Assembly: GCA_027576995.1 (NCBI GenBank)
Contig: JANBQC010000131.1
Location: forward strand, 1 to 54,887
Reading direction: 5' to 3'
Length of the DNA stretch: 54,887 bases
Origin: Dimargaris cristalligena
Lineage: Eukaryota > Kickxellomycota > Dimargaritomycetes > Dimargaritales > Dimargaritaceae
Shown here: positions 11,257 to 21,412 of the stretch, piece by piece
How positions within the stretch are numbered: the first letter of the stretch is position 1
Layout: each line of letters starts with the position of its first letter
Translations under genes and position numbers: made by a program
The notes under the pieces: generated by a model
The model's input: only the letters and a program-made list of their open reading frames with translations
Told to the model about the DNA's origin: nothing
The model's database searches: none

Positions 11257-14200
11257 TTACTTCTTGAAATTAAGCGGCGGTTTCTGAATGCCCGAAATCA
11301 AAAACTCCACCGACTGGACCGAGCAGCCCAGGCTATTAAGTCGGTGGCATAGTTTAGCATCTTCAGCGCAGCCAATCACCACCACAGTTTCACCTTTTTC
11401 ACGGCATCTTTCGACCATCGCCCGACTGGGTACCGCACGGATCACTTGGCCACGGGCCGCCGCGATAATCTCCAGCGCCTCGACGCGGGTGGGTTTGGTG
11501 ATGTGGCCCGTAACGTAGACGAGACAACCGGCGAAGACGCCCCCTCCTTTCTCATTCGGGTAGTTGACGGGAGGAGTCAAATAGTAATCAGATGGGTCTG
11601 TTATATAAACAATAAATATAAAATACCCAAAGTGGGGAATGGTTAGCAAGAATACGCACATATGCAAAGATCCCAGGGAAGAGAAGAGGCTTAGACCAGT
11701 GGACAATCAAATCTATCATTAGGGAAACTATATATATATATATATTATGATAAATATCCTGGATACCAAAAATAAAACAAAAAAAAATACAAGACACCAG
11801 AACTTACCTACAAAGTAGCCCCGTCGATAACTAGCATTAATCCAGCTGACGGAAACTAAGAGGCGCCCAGATGCCATGGCGCACAAATATTTGACAGTCC
11901 GGCGCTCCTTATTGGTGACTAAATGGGTGCATTCCTTCCAGTTATCGGTGACCACCCCATTTAGTTTTTCGATTTTCTTAATCACGTCGGCGGGATCGAG
12001 GATACCCGTGATCATTACGATAGGGGGGATGACGGGAGGTGATGGGGGCGGAGGGGATAAGGATGACGACGAAGCAACCCGGGGCGAGGGCGCATCGGTG
12101 ATAGGGGTACCGGATGGTGATCGGTCCGCAAGTGGGGCAGGTGCTCGGGCCCCGGTCCCATTGGGGGCGGCTAAAGGGGAGCCAGTAGTCGGTAGATCGG
12201 ACTGAGGCGTCGCCGTCCGACGACGACTAGATGTAGTGGTAGCCATGGAAGGCGGGGTTTTGGAAGCGGTTACAGAGGGATTCAATCGACGATCGGACCC
12301 CCAAACTAAGCGTTCAGAGGATTGGCTGGCCGGGGTGGGAGTGGTATCTCCGCCTTTGCGCCGGCCGCGTGTAGTTACACCACTAGCACTGAACGTGGCC
12401 GACAGTGCCCGTTTCCCCTTGTTCGACGAAGAGGCCAGCGGAGTGGTTTTCCGGGATCTCGTAGTGCGTTGGGAGGACATCGAGAGGGGTACTGTGGTAG
12501 GTGGCCGGCGGCGGCGAGACGACTCCCGCGCCTGGGAGGGCGGTTCCGGTGGGGGTGGCTTGGTCTGAGTCTGGGTCTGGGTCGATCCTTCGGAGTCGAT
12601 AGCCGCCAATGAACGGACGAATTTATGTCGCTCCAGGTCGAAGGATTCTAAATCGCTGTCACTGTCAATATCAGGCTCGTAGGCGGCGATGGGCTGACTA
12701 TCCGGGTCGATGATGTCGTCAATTTCAGACGGGGGTGCACGAACAGGGGCCGGAGCATCTGTCGTAGGGACTACAGTTGGGATGGTCATGTGAAATCGCT
12801 GGGCCGAGTGGGGTATGGAATCGGACGGGGCGAAGCGGGAAGACGGTTGAATTGAACAGTGGGGAGGAGGTTGGCGTGGACTGGATACCGAGTTAGTAGT
12901 GGAGGTCGACACCGATGTTTTCGGCTCAGCCCCCTCGGCACGAATGGATAATGGGGCCTTGTCGGCCAAGCCCGACTCCTTGGTTAGGGCGGGTTGGTCG
13001 GATACGCCCCCTGGTCCGTTTTCTCCGTCGCTTTCCAACTGAGTGGACGCCAAATGAAAGGACGGGGGCCGATTCAGTTCGGACCGCCGTCCGGGGGACT
13101 GTTTGGTTTTGGGGGGTGGGGGAGCTTCGTCGTCGGATTCCTTGACCCAGGGGCGTTTACGCCGCCGTCCCACCGACCGGAACCGTCTCCGCACCGGGGA
13201 GGCCGTTAGGGTCCATTTCGGGAGCAGCCCCACGGGGGGGTCGGTGGAGTTCGAATTAGTTCGACTGGAGTGGTCCGGGGTTAGCCGGGAGATGGAGGGT
13301 AGCGTGCGTGTGGCCCGGAAGAAATTCATATTATCGGTAATCGACGGTGCCCGCTGCAATTTCCGGGGACCGGTGGGAGCTGGGATCGTGGTATCCGATG
13401 GTCGGGGCCACTTCCTTGAGAGTAGCAGTTCATCCAGGTCGGAGGGAACCGATGAAAGCGAGGAGCTGTCCAGGTCGCCACTATCCAAGGATGGGAAAGT
13501 CGTAAAGGTGGTGTCTTTTCTGATAGGCTGGGGCTTGGCAAGCTCAATAGGATCCATCCGGTGGACCAGAGGTAACGGGGATGCGGTGGTGGTGGGCAGT
13601 GGAGGCGATGCGGATGTTTGGGGCGGCGATAGCGGTGCGGTCTCGGGTGAGGTTGGCATAGGAGAAAGCTGGGTGGGTGGGTGTGATAACATGGGCCCGG
13701 GTGTCGACCGATCGGACATGGTCTGGGATTGGGGGAAAAACACCTGGGTGGCTTGGGATGCGGGTGGGGTATGTTTTCCGTTGGAATCGGCGCTATTCTG
13801 GTAAGAAGGCTCGGTTGAATCGAAACAGCGCTGGGTGGGTGGTAGTGGCGACTCCGGTGGGCTGGAGGATGCCGTCCTGGTTGGATAAACTTGGGTGGGC
13901 GGTAATTCAGTATCATCTGGGTTAGGGGAGCCAGCCCGGGTTGGGTAAATCTGGGTCGGCGGTAGATCCTCCGAGGATAAGGGATCACAGTCGAACAGAG
14001 GGGGTGTAATCCCCGGTTGGCGACCTATATTCACCCGATGGTGGTCTTTCTTGATGCTGGAGCTACGCGAGCGATTTTCGATCCGACGAGAGCGGCGGAG
14101 CACGGGAGTCGCCGGGTCGGTAGAAAATAGAGGGCGATCGGCAAGAATATCCCGAAACAGTGGGTGGGGTGATTCGGACCAGGGTGAAAAGACGGATAGG

Positions 14201-15579
14201 GCAGGGCCACTCGTGTGCGATATGGTAGGGGTGCACAAGTGCGGAAGAATAATTTGAGTAATCTGGGCCGCAGGGACTTGGGCAGCGTCGGGTGGAGTGG
14301 TATGCGCTTCGGCCAAGGGGCGGATGATCTCAGCACGATAGTCCTGCGTGGGAGGTAGGTCTTCATCATTGTCGCCATTTAAGGCGATTTGATCTCTAGG
14401 CACGCCCGCCTCGATCGTCCTGCCGAATGATGATCCATTAGTGGGACTTCGGGGCTGGGTGGCGTCACTTTCGTCGCTGACGTGCAAATTTAGACTGGGA
14501 GACATTTCGCGGTGGTGAGTGTTAGATCCGTTCGCCGGGTGAAAGCCGGGACCAGTCTGATGCCGCCCAGGCGGGGCAGGTGTGGCGGAGTTTACGAACA
14601 AGGGGCTGCTGAAGGTATCCGGGGAGGTATTTCGTGGCAGGGGTTGGGTGTCTGCCTCCTGCGAGTCGGTTACTGCGTAGGCAGTCCAAGGCGTGGCTCG
14701 GGTATGGTCGATCCGATCGAACAAAATGGGCGACTCGCCCGTATCCATTCGAGGTAGTACGCGATAGGCGACCGGGGTGGTCATGACTGCGGTAGTCATG
14801 GCGGTTGCTGGAAGGTGGGGGTCATTAAAGCGAGTGTTCCAGGGATCTTTGGACAGAATTTGGGTCGGCGGAATATCGAAAAGATCGGATCCAGGGGTGG
14901 ATTGGGTTAGCTGGGAGCCGGTGGTTAAGCGCTGGGTGGGCTCCAGTTCCTCGGTTGAGGGATCAGGTTCGCGTCCGCTGTCAATATCAATATCGATATC
15001 GGGGGTAACAGCGGCCCCGTCATCTTGCCGGGCGGAGAGCAGGGGAACCAGGGGCGCGGGGGCCAGTTCTTGGGTAGGCGGCAGCGACTCCTCGGTGAGA
15101 CAGAGTTCGTAGGTGAAGCGAAGGTCGCCGATGCGGATAATGGTATGAGCTAGCAGTTGATAGAGGCGCGGGGAAGGTCGAATGGGCCACTGGCTCGGAC
15201 CCAGATAGATGCCGGTGGTCGAATTGAGGTCTTCGATAAAGTGCACCCCCTCCCCGATTTCAATATTGGCGTGGTTGAGAGAGATGCTGACATGGGGTAG
15301 AACAATGCGGCCACGCCCGGGGGTGCGACCCAGGGGGTTATTGCCGGGGTACAGAGGGATCCGCTTGGGCAGTCCAGAGGCGACTGGACCCAGGGGTCTT
15401 AGATAGGCGACGGGCACCGGTTCCTGGTTAGGGTATCTGTCCGGCGCGCTGGGACGACCCGTTCCGATGCAAGTATTGCTCAGGGTATCGGGGACGATGG
15501 ACTGGGTGCGCTGGAGACTAAACGAGTGGGCGCGAGGCGTGTCATCCTTGACAAACGAAAGGGTTCGCCCCAGAGCCAT
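11257..15579 (-). CDS. MDC1/Mdb1-like mediator: FHA, long S/TQ-rich linker, tandem BRCT
   Basis: Two exons, 11808..15579 and 11257..11597, join in phase across a 210-bp intron (G|GTAAGT ... CAG|AC) to give about 1370 residues. I start at the ATG at 15579. An FHA domain lies at about residues 60-160, with the GR of LGRTPGRG, S-x-x-H in VSISLNHANI and EDLNSTTGIYLG. The C-terminus is a BRCT pair: MITGILDPADVIKKIEKLNG, HLVTNKERRTVKYLCAMASG and WINASYRRGYFVDPSDY match the MDC1 BRCT pattern, including the Lys used for phosphopeptide binding. Between them lies about 1000 residues of Ser/Thr/Pro-rich linker full of TQ sites, many as PPTQ. Architecture and BRCT sequence point to the gamma-H2A-reading mediator (human MDC1, fission yeast Mdb1). 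Orthology is inferred, not proved. Confidence 0.82.
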
Positions 15580-17497
15580 TCGCAATACAAGAAGAAGAAT
15601 AATAAGAAAAAACGACGTGGATTGGCTGGGGAAATGGGAGGACAGGTGCTGTTGACCAGGCGATAGGAGGACTTCGCGAGGCGTATTGGAGTGGGCTGGT
15701 TGAGGAAAGAACAGTCACTCGGGCCAATTGACCAGCGGGATACTAGAAATAGGCAGCCGCGCTGCCTCGAAGAGAATCGGGTTAGTCAGAAAACAAAGAA
15801 GAGCAGTAAAGTAATAAACCTTTTAGGGACAAGTAGAACAAAGGGTCAGCGGGTTTATAGCCCACGGAGCGGGGGCCTGGCTTTAGGCTCAAGAGCGAAA
15901 AGTCTTGTTCATGCGCAGCTGAGCTTGAAAAACTAGGGTGGTGGCACAAACAGAGAAGCGATAACCAAATGAGTGAGATATGGAATGGCGAATAGAACCG
16001 GATAAGTTACACAAAGACAAGCGAAGCAATGCCAGGAAAACCGCTTTCGAACAGAACCCCAGCTCTAACCACTAAACAGGTGGGAAGAACGCACGGAAAA
16101 ATACCTCCCTAATCGACCACCTCCTGTGGCTTATTAAAATGGGATAATCCCACCATCCACCCAATATTTCCCCATGCCTAGTATTCGACCACCACCATTC
16201 GGGGCACTGGCTGTCATTAGTGATCGATTCTACGCGCAATCCACTAAACAATGCCTTCTTCCACCGCCGCCCTCACGCTCGGCCAACTGGTGCATCAAGT
16301 GAGATCAGTACAAACAATGCTGATTTTTCGGGAATAGGCGAGCAAGGCCGGGTAATGGCACCCAGGTACAAACAGCAGCCCCAGCGAACATCAGCAATGG
16401 CTAAATTGCCCCCCCCCGTGCATGGACCATGGAAATTTAGACAACCTGCTGTTAAATGCGGATCCTGAATCGCGATATACATGGGAAGCGGCTATTACAG
16501 CTGGGTCGGTTACATAAGTAATGTATTTAAGAAAGGTATTAATGCCCCTAAAATATTACCCCAGTTCTCCGAGTCTGAAAACCCGATTGGCATTTATCGC
16601 CGTAGGAGAAATGTTATCATTTGGGTCGAAGTTGATGTCTCGTATATCCCTCGTTTTTAGCCCATACCCAGTATTACCATTACCTTTAGTCAGCCGCTGA
16701 TCACTATTAGCACCGTGTCGCCTGACTATGCCTCTTGGCAGGAAATTATTATGATCTCCATTGCTTAGAGGACTTCTATTAATCGAACTTGGCAAGTACT
16801 AAGATTTAATTATATATCCCCGAGCTATAAATCCACATTCGCGACCTATAATTATTTATATTTAACCATTAAGGTAAATAGTCGCCATATCGCTTTAGCC
16901 CACCCTACTGCCATTAGTAATATTCCCACTGAGACCCACTCTGATTGTTATTGCGTATCATCGAGTCTGTTGCAAACGCCACTGTATATCAATGCAATTG
17001 CGTCTAATAATATAAATATTCTAAAAGGATATACAGGCAATATGTCCATAATCGATACTAAATATATTTATTCACGTCAGCGATGCAATGCCAGCGGTGT
17101 GGGATTTGCGGCGAGGGTAGAGCATCCAGAAGTTCAACCATAAATTAAATTAAAACAAGGGCATGTACTGTGAACCCTTGGTTCGCCTGAGCCCCAATCA
17201 ATTTCAGAGCCTGGGTCCAGAAATCGGTTGATATGCAGAAAAGGCCAATATTTTTTCCCATCCCATTTTTTTAATTACTATACAATATGTGTGATTTGGT
17301 GGTAATCGTTTAAAAAGAAAAAAGTGCTCAGAGTATATTTCACGATTTTTCTCAAAAGCCATTCCTCGCTGGTTCATTACTCACTACTTGTTTATGCCTC
17401 TAGACCCCTGTTCGCTCCAGTAACTTTCCCGAGGGCATTTTAGGTTCACCAATCTAGCATTGCAAATCTTCCTAAAAAATATTCCCCACCGGCCAAC
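15580..17497. other. Divergent intergenic region MDC1-like/UTP23
   Basis: About 1.9 kb between divergent starts. The first 500 bases are purine-rich on the plus strand, and the rest is AT-rich. Only short frames without recognisable content are present, and no tRNA or repeat copy was found. The UTP23 promoter should lie in the last few hundred bases. Confidence 0.5.
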
Positions 17498-18460
17498 ATG
17501 TCCCGGCGTGACATGCCCTCCAAGGGTCGTCAATTGGACGAGCGAACCCGCAAACGAACCTACCGGGACCACATTAACTTCTACTGCCGCTATTTCGGCT
17601 TTCCGGAACACCAGCGCGTTCTCATTACGGGCGATTTCCTAGCCCGTGCCCTCCAATGCAAAATTGATCTTCGCGATGCCCTACCCGCGCTTCTATCCGG
17701 CACCGCCCTTGTCCATCTCTCGCACTGTTCACTGCACCATATCGAAGCTCGCGGGGACGACGCCCTGGAAGAACTCATCGCCGCCCGCCGGTTTGCCAAA
17801 TGGACTTGTCATCACAAGGAGCCCCTGTCGGAGCGTGAGTGTATCAAGCAATGCCTAGGTTCAGACAATAAACACAAAATGTGGGTCGGTACGATGAGTT
17901 CGGCCACTCGCCTCCAACTCGAAAAAATACCCGGAATTCCCTTTGTATTCATTAACAGCCGTGATATCATGGTCATTGGCCGTCGGTCCAAGTCCAGTGA
18001 GGATGCGGTCCACCAGCGCAGTTTGGCCCCGTCGAAAGCCCTGAATCAGGAACTGGCCTTATTAAGACGGCTTATGCCTGACGTTAAGCCCGTACCCTCT
18101 TCTTCAAGTAAGGATGGTTCCAAGCCCGTTTCAGCACCGTCGGTAGCATTGAAAGACAAAGCCACTACTAATCGAAAATCCGCTCCGGAAACCCGGCCTG
18201 ATGGCGCTCCCGTAAATAAATCCCAACCCCAGCCTGAGCCTTCAACGAAGTCTGCCGTGAAACGACCCCATTCACCGACCCCCAACATGACATCCACCCC
18301 ATCAGTCCCTGAAAATGCCGAGGGACTATCAACTACAGATCCGGCTCCAAGCACCTCGGCTACTGAACCTACTAAACCCAACCCAGCTAAAAAGCGGCGC
18401 AATCGCAATGCCAAAAAGAAGGCGGTGGTACCACCGACCGAATCGCCACCATCCTCATAA
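17498..18460 (+). CDS. UTP23: Utp23, SSU processome PIN-like protein
   Basis: Utp23 works in the nucleolar SSU processome, where it helps release the snR30 snoRNA during 18S rRNA maturation. The 320-residue single-exon frame begins at an ATG. Residues about 20-165 match the family: RTYRDHINFYCRYFGF, then LITGDFLARALQCKIDLRDALP, LVHLSHCSLHHIEA, the Cys/His cluster in KWTCHHKEPLSERECIKQC, WVGTMSSATRLQLEKIPGIP and FINSRDIMVIGRRS, corresponding to the PIN-like fold with its zinc-binding Cys/His set. Beyond about residue 190 the protein is a Pro/Ser/Lys-rich tail ending AKKRRNRNAKKKA, a likely nucleolar and RNA-binding segment. Length is slightly above the usual 250-300. Identity is strong; the enzymatic activity of the PIN-like fold is doubtful in this family. 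Confidence 0.9.
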   Translation: MSRRDMPSKGRQLDERTRKRTYRDHINFYCRYFGFPEHQRVLITGDFLARALQCKIDLRDALPALLSGTALVHLSHCSLHHIEARGDDALEELIAARRFAKWTCHHKEPLSERECIKQCLGSDNKHKMWVGTMSSATRLQLEKIPGIPFVFINSRDIMVIGRRSKSSEDAVHQRSLAPSKALNQELALLRRLMPDVKPVPSSSSKDGSKPVSAPSVALKDKATTNRKSAPETRPDGAPVNKSQPQPEPSTKSAVKRPHSPTPNMTSTPSVPENAEGLSTTDPAPSTSATEPTKPNPAKKRRNRNAKKKAVVPPTESPPSS

Positions 18461-18840
18461 ATCACTAATTTCATAGTGGTTGGACCAGGAATCCATCCCG
18501 AATATTCACCAATCTGGCTATTCCACCATTTATATACAGAAAAATATACATGGTTACTAAGTAATGAATTACTGGAGTCATCAAAAATATACGACCATGT
18601 TTTTTTTTTGTTTTCGGTTTATTCAATAAAGATAGTGCTCGTGTCCAGAGCCCAGCAATGGGAAAGCATGTGTGACCTTACTATGGTATTATACGGTAGA
18701 TCTTACGCCAAAATCAGGAAGAAGGGGGTTTATATATATATATATATATTTTATCACTAAAAACGAAACCTTAACAATAAGGTGTTTATCAAAGTACATA
18801 CAGTTTGGTGTAAATTAGAGGTGTGCGGCGGGTAAGTCGC
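18461..18840. other. Convergent intergenic region UTP23/PSF3
   Basis: 380 bases between two 3' ends. It includes an AATAAA near 18625 downstream of UTP23, a plausible poly(A) signal, and a (TA)n run at about 18730-18749. Confidence 0.55.
18730..18749. repeat. (TA)n microsatellite
   Basis: About ten TA units, seen directly, in the UTP23/PSF3 spacer. Confidence 0.9.
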
Positions 18841-20075
18841 TTACTGACCACCACCACGAAAGGCTTTTAAGACATCGGCCATTTGCAGGCGGTAGAGTTG
18901 GCCTTTTTGCCATTGCCGGATGGACTGGGTACTTTGTTTGGCTAAAATATACACTATCAAACGAGAGCGGGTAAGAAATGCGATCATCAGAAGAAAACAA
19001 TTGTTAGTGAAGGCACCGGTAGATAAAACAAAATAAAGCGTTTAAGCCACGCTGACCAGGACACGGTGCCGAATAATTCAGTAGTAATAGTACCTTTCTT
19101 TTCACTTTCGTCTAGTTGTGATACAAATTCAGCCATATTTTGGGAATCCGCCCGCTGTGCGGCGTCTAGAATCAATTCCAGGCGCTTGCGATACACCTGT
19201 ATTAACGAGTAGGATAATAATGGCAGCCAGTTGGTACCGTATTAATAGATACTCAGACATTAGGCTTAATGAATTCCACTAAGAGCTAGCAAAAGCATAC
19301 CGTTGATAAAATATACCAAAGAGCAGAATCAATGCATTAGTGGAATATTTATGAGAACTATTACGAAGATAAACTTACCTCGGCAAGAAGATCATTAAGC
19401 TGGGGTTCATCAAACCTATTTAAACCATTCATACAATCGGGGTAGGTCGCGATATTTGATTCAAACCGAATTAGATGGTCTTGCAATGTTTTTTAATGGG
19501 AGGAGATGAAGGATATTTACTAAGGCCCCATTTTTATATATATCACGGGAAAGTGGGACTGTTAGTCCCAATAGACAGGTCGCTATTGATCCTTTCCCGG
19601 ATATTGGGCCCTAACAGTATGACTTACGTGACAGCGAGTTTTAGGCCGAATTCATAGAAGTAGGGACAAAGAGTGTGGAAATTGACATTGGTGCACGAGG
19701 CCTGCAGAATACGGCGCATTCGGGCACTGAAGGGCTTGGGCATTTGGAGTTCGATAAAGTCATTGGCTGCCAGAGTTTCGGCGATCCAGTAAGGTAGTTC
19801 AACAGTGGAATTGGCCTGCATATCGCCGCCGCCATTCTGTTCGTCGAGTCCGAGTCCAGGAATGTCAACCAGTAGAGTACTGGGTATCCGCTGAATGGCA
19901 GACAATATTACAATATATAGAAAAGCCCCATGGGTCGAATAAGAATGAGCTGATGCTGGGAATGTGGACAGGGTTGACCGGAGTATATATGCGAAGATAT
20001 GAGGAAACCGCGTTTCAGCATTCAACGTACCTGTTGCTCGGCGAGAATAGCGTCAATATCGTAGTAGTCGTCCAT
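18841..20075 (-). CDS. PSF3: GINS complex subunit Psf3
   Basis: Psf3 is one of four GINS subunits of the CMG replicative helicase. Five exons on the minus strand: 20031..20075, 19628..19890, 19379..19415, 19094..19196 and 18841..18953; phases agree and every border is GT..AG. The product is about 186 residues, like yeast Psf3 (194). Exon 1 encodes MDDYYDIDAILAEQQ; exon 2 encodes RIPSTLLVDIPGLG, ELPYWIAETLA, ELQMPKPFSARMRRIL and LCPYFYEFGLKLAV, a family-wide pattern. The join T-FDEPQLNDLLAE then VYRKRLELILDAAQRA matches the C-terminal helical part, and the protein ends QWQKGQLYRLQMADVLKAF then RGGGQ. Only fragments of the gene are open in any single frame, so it is easily missed. A CACGTGA motif sits near 20399, about 325 bases upstream of the start; its role is unknown. 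Confidence 0.9.
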
Positions 20076-20840
20076 GAGGGAAGTATACTGAGGATGGGTT
20101 CAATAGACTCGATTTGGGTAACGCAGTATGTAATAAAAAATGGGTTAGGATATAATAAAATTATGTATATAGGGCTGAATGGAGCGTTTTCTCTGGATGG
20201 GGTTAGCCAGTGGCTACTTGAAGCACCTTGCTCATGTTGTTCCCGTCTACCTTGGGATGCTGGGTTGTTGTTGTATATAAAAGCCCCGCCAGCGCCTTAA
20301 TTCCTTTGAGTTCTCAAAATTGTATGGGTGAAAATCGGGTTAGCCAAGTATAGTAAGTAGTCCCCATACGCAGGGGATGGTTGGGCTCTGTTCCACATCA
20401 CGTGATTTATGGCGCAGCAGATGTTCCCATTGTTTACAATTACTCGCCGTAAAGCCTAAGGAAAAGCTGGCTTATGAAAAGGCAAATGACCTATAACGGA
20501 CAGCAAAGCATAACTACTATTTTAGATGCTGAAAACCGGACTCTAAAATTATACCAATTATTGTGAATATTTCCTTGCCTTTGGGAATTATATTCCCTAA
20601 TTGAAATTTTCACGATTGCTAGAGTGACCATATGCTATTAAAACTGTATGAAAATAATTTGAAATATGGAGTGTAATTTGGTATATTTAAAATGATAATT
20701 GTACACCCCTTAAACAAGGAGCCCTCTTCCAAACAGATAGCAGTGTTCTGTTTACATCTTTCCCTTTCCCTTACTTTTACAAATATACCATCCTACTAAA
20801 CCAACTGCTTATTAAATAATGTTTTATTCAAAATAGTAGC

Positions 20841-20984
20841 ATATGGGAGTAGTTCAGCAAGGCTGTATAACGAAAAATCCATTGGATAAGGCAAATACTA
20901 CTGGTTGAAAATAAACATCTCACCGATTTTCCCATACACATATTAGTTAAACCCTTATATAACCAAGCTGAACTTCACCCATAT
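20841..20984 (+). mobile_element. MITE-like element, copy A (144 bp)
   Basis: Starts ATATGGGAGTAGTTCAGC and ends in a sequence whose reverse complement is ATATGGGTGAAGTTCAGC, an imperfect terminal inverted repeat of about 30 bp. The interior shares TATAACGAAAAATCCATTGG and ATACTACTGGTT with the other copies. It has no coding capacity. Its last four bases, ATAT, are also the first four of copy B. Confidence 0.8.
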
Positions 20985-21023
20985 GGAAGAGGTTCAACCA
21001 AGCTGTACAACGAAAAATCCGTT

Positions 21024-21412
21024 GGATGTGTGACGTTTTACGTCCCTTGTCTAATGCACATAATACTATTGACGTGTCCCTCCGCGTCTCTTTAACTATC
21101 TTTCAGTAGCTCGAGTCATCGCTGCCTTGCATTCTTCCGGGGTATCCCAGCTCCGCCGCAACACACCATAACCGTGTCTCGCTTTCAGTAACGATAATTA
21201 ATCCCTTATAAAAGAACGTCCTCGGTGGACGTTGAAAAACAGCAATCATCATCACCCCCAACATTCCACACCATTACCATCCTAGTTTTTCTACTTGTTT
21301 CCTTATTTTTACCTATTATTTTCCTATATCTCGAATAAATCTTTATCTTAACACCAGCATTGACGTTGGACGAAGTGAGGTGCTCTCTAAAGCCATATAT
21401 TGTTACAAGATG
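21024..21412 (+). repeat. Target-site duplication flanking the LTR
   Basis: Five bases before the LTR are GGATG (21024-21028) and five after are AGATG (21408-21412), four of five identical. Other MITE copies have a single GGATG/GGATA/AGATG at this place. Confidence 0.7.
21029..21407 (+). mobile_element. Solo LTR of a retrotransposon (379 bp)
   Basis: Begins TGTGACG and ends TTGTTACA, the TG..CA ends of an LTR. It has TTATAAAAG at 21206-21214 (TATA box), AATAAA at 21334-21339 (poly(A) signal), and a perfect inverted repeat ACGTCC-TCGGT-GGACGT at 21216-21232 just past the TATA box. TGACGT, a bZIP/CRE half-site, occurs at 21031, 21070 and 21361. There is no internal gag-pol, so this is a solo LTR left by recombination. 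Family not determined. Confidence 0.75.

Noticed and set aside
11257..15579. Long plus-strand frames opposite the MDC1-like gene
   Set aside because: They are antisense shadows of a repetitive, GC-rich coding region; the minus strand carries FHA and BRCT domains.
15976..16085. tRNA-like A-box and B-box words (TAGTGGTTAGAGC and GTTCGAAAGC on the minus strand)
   Set aside because: They are too close together and no cloverleaf can be formed, so it is not a tRNA gene.
19379..19493. A longer PSF3 exon 3, reading TLQDHLIRFESNIATYPDC in frame upstream of the chosen acceptor
   Set aside because: The stretch is coding-like and in frame, but no AG lies between it and an upstream stop, and the AG at 19480 gives the wrong frame. 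The acceptor AATAG at 19416 joins in frame as T-FDEPQLNDLL and matches the family, so I chose it.
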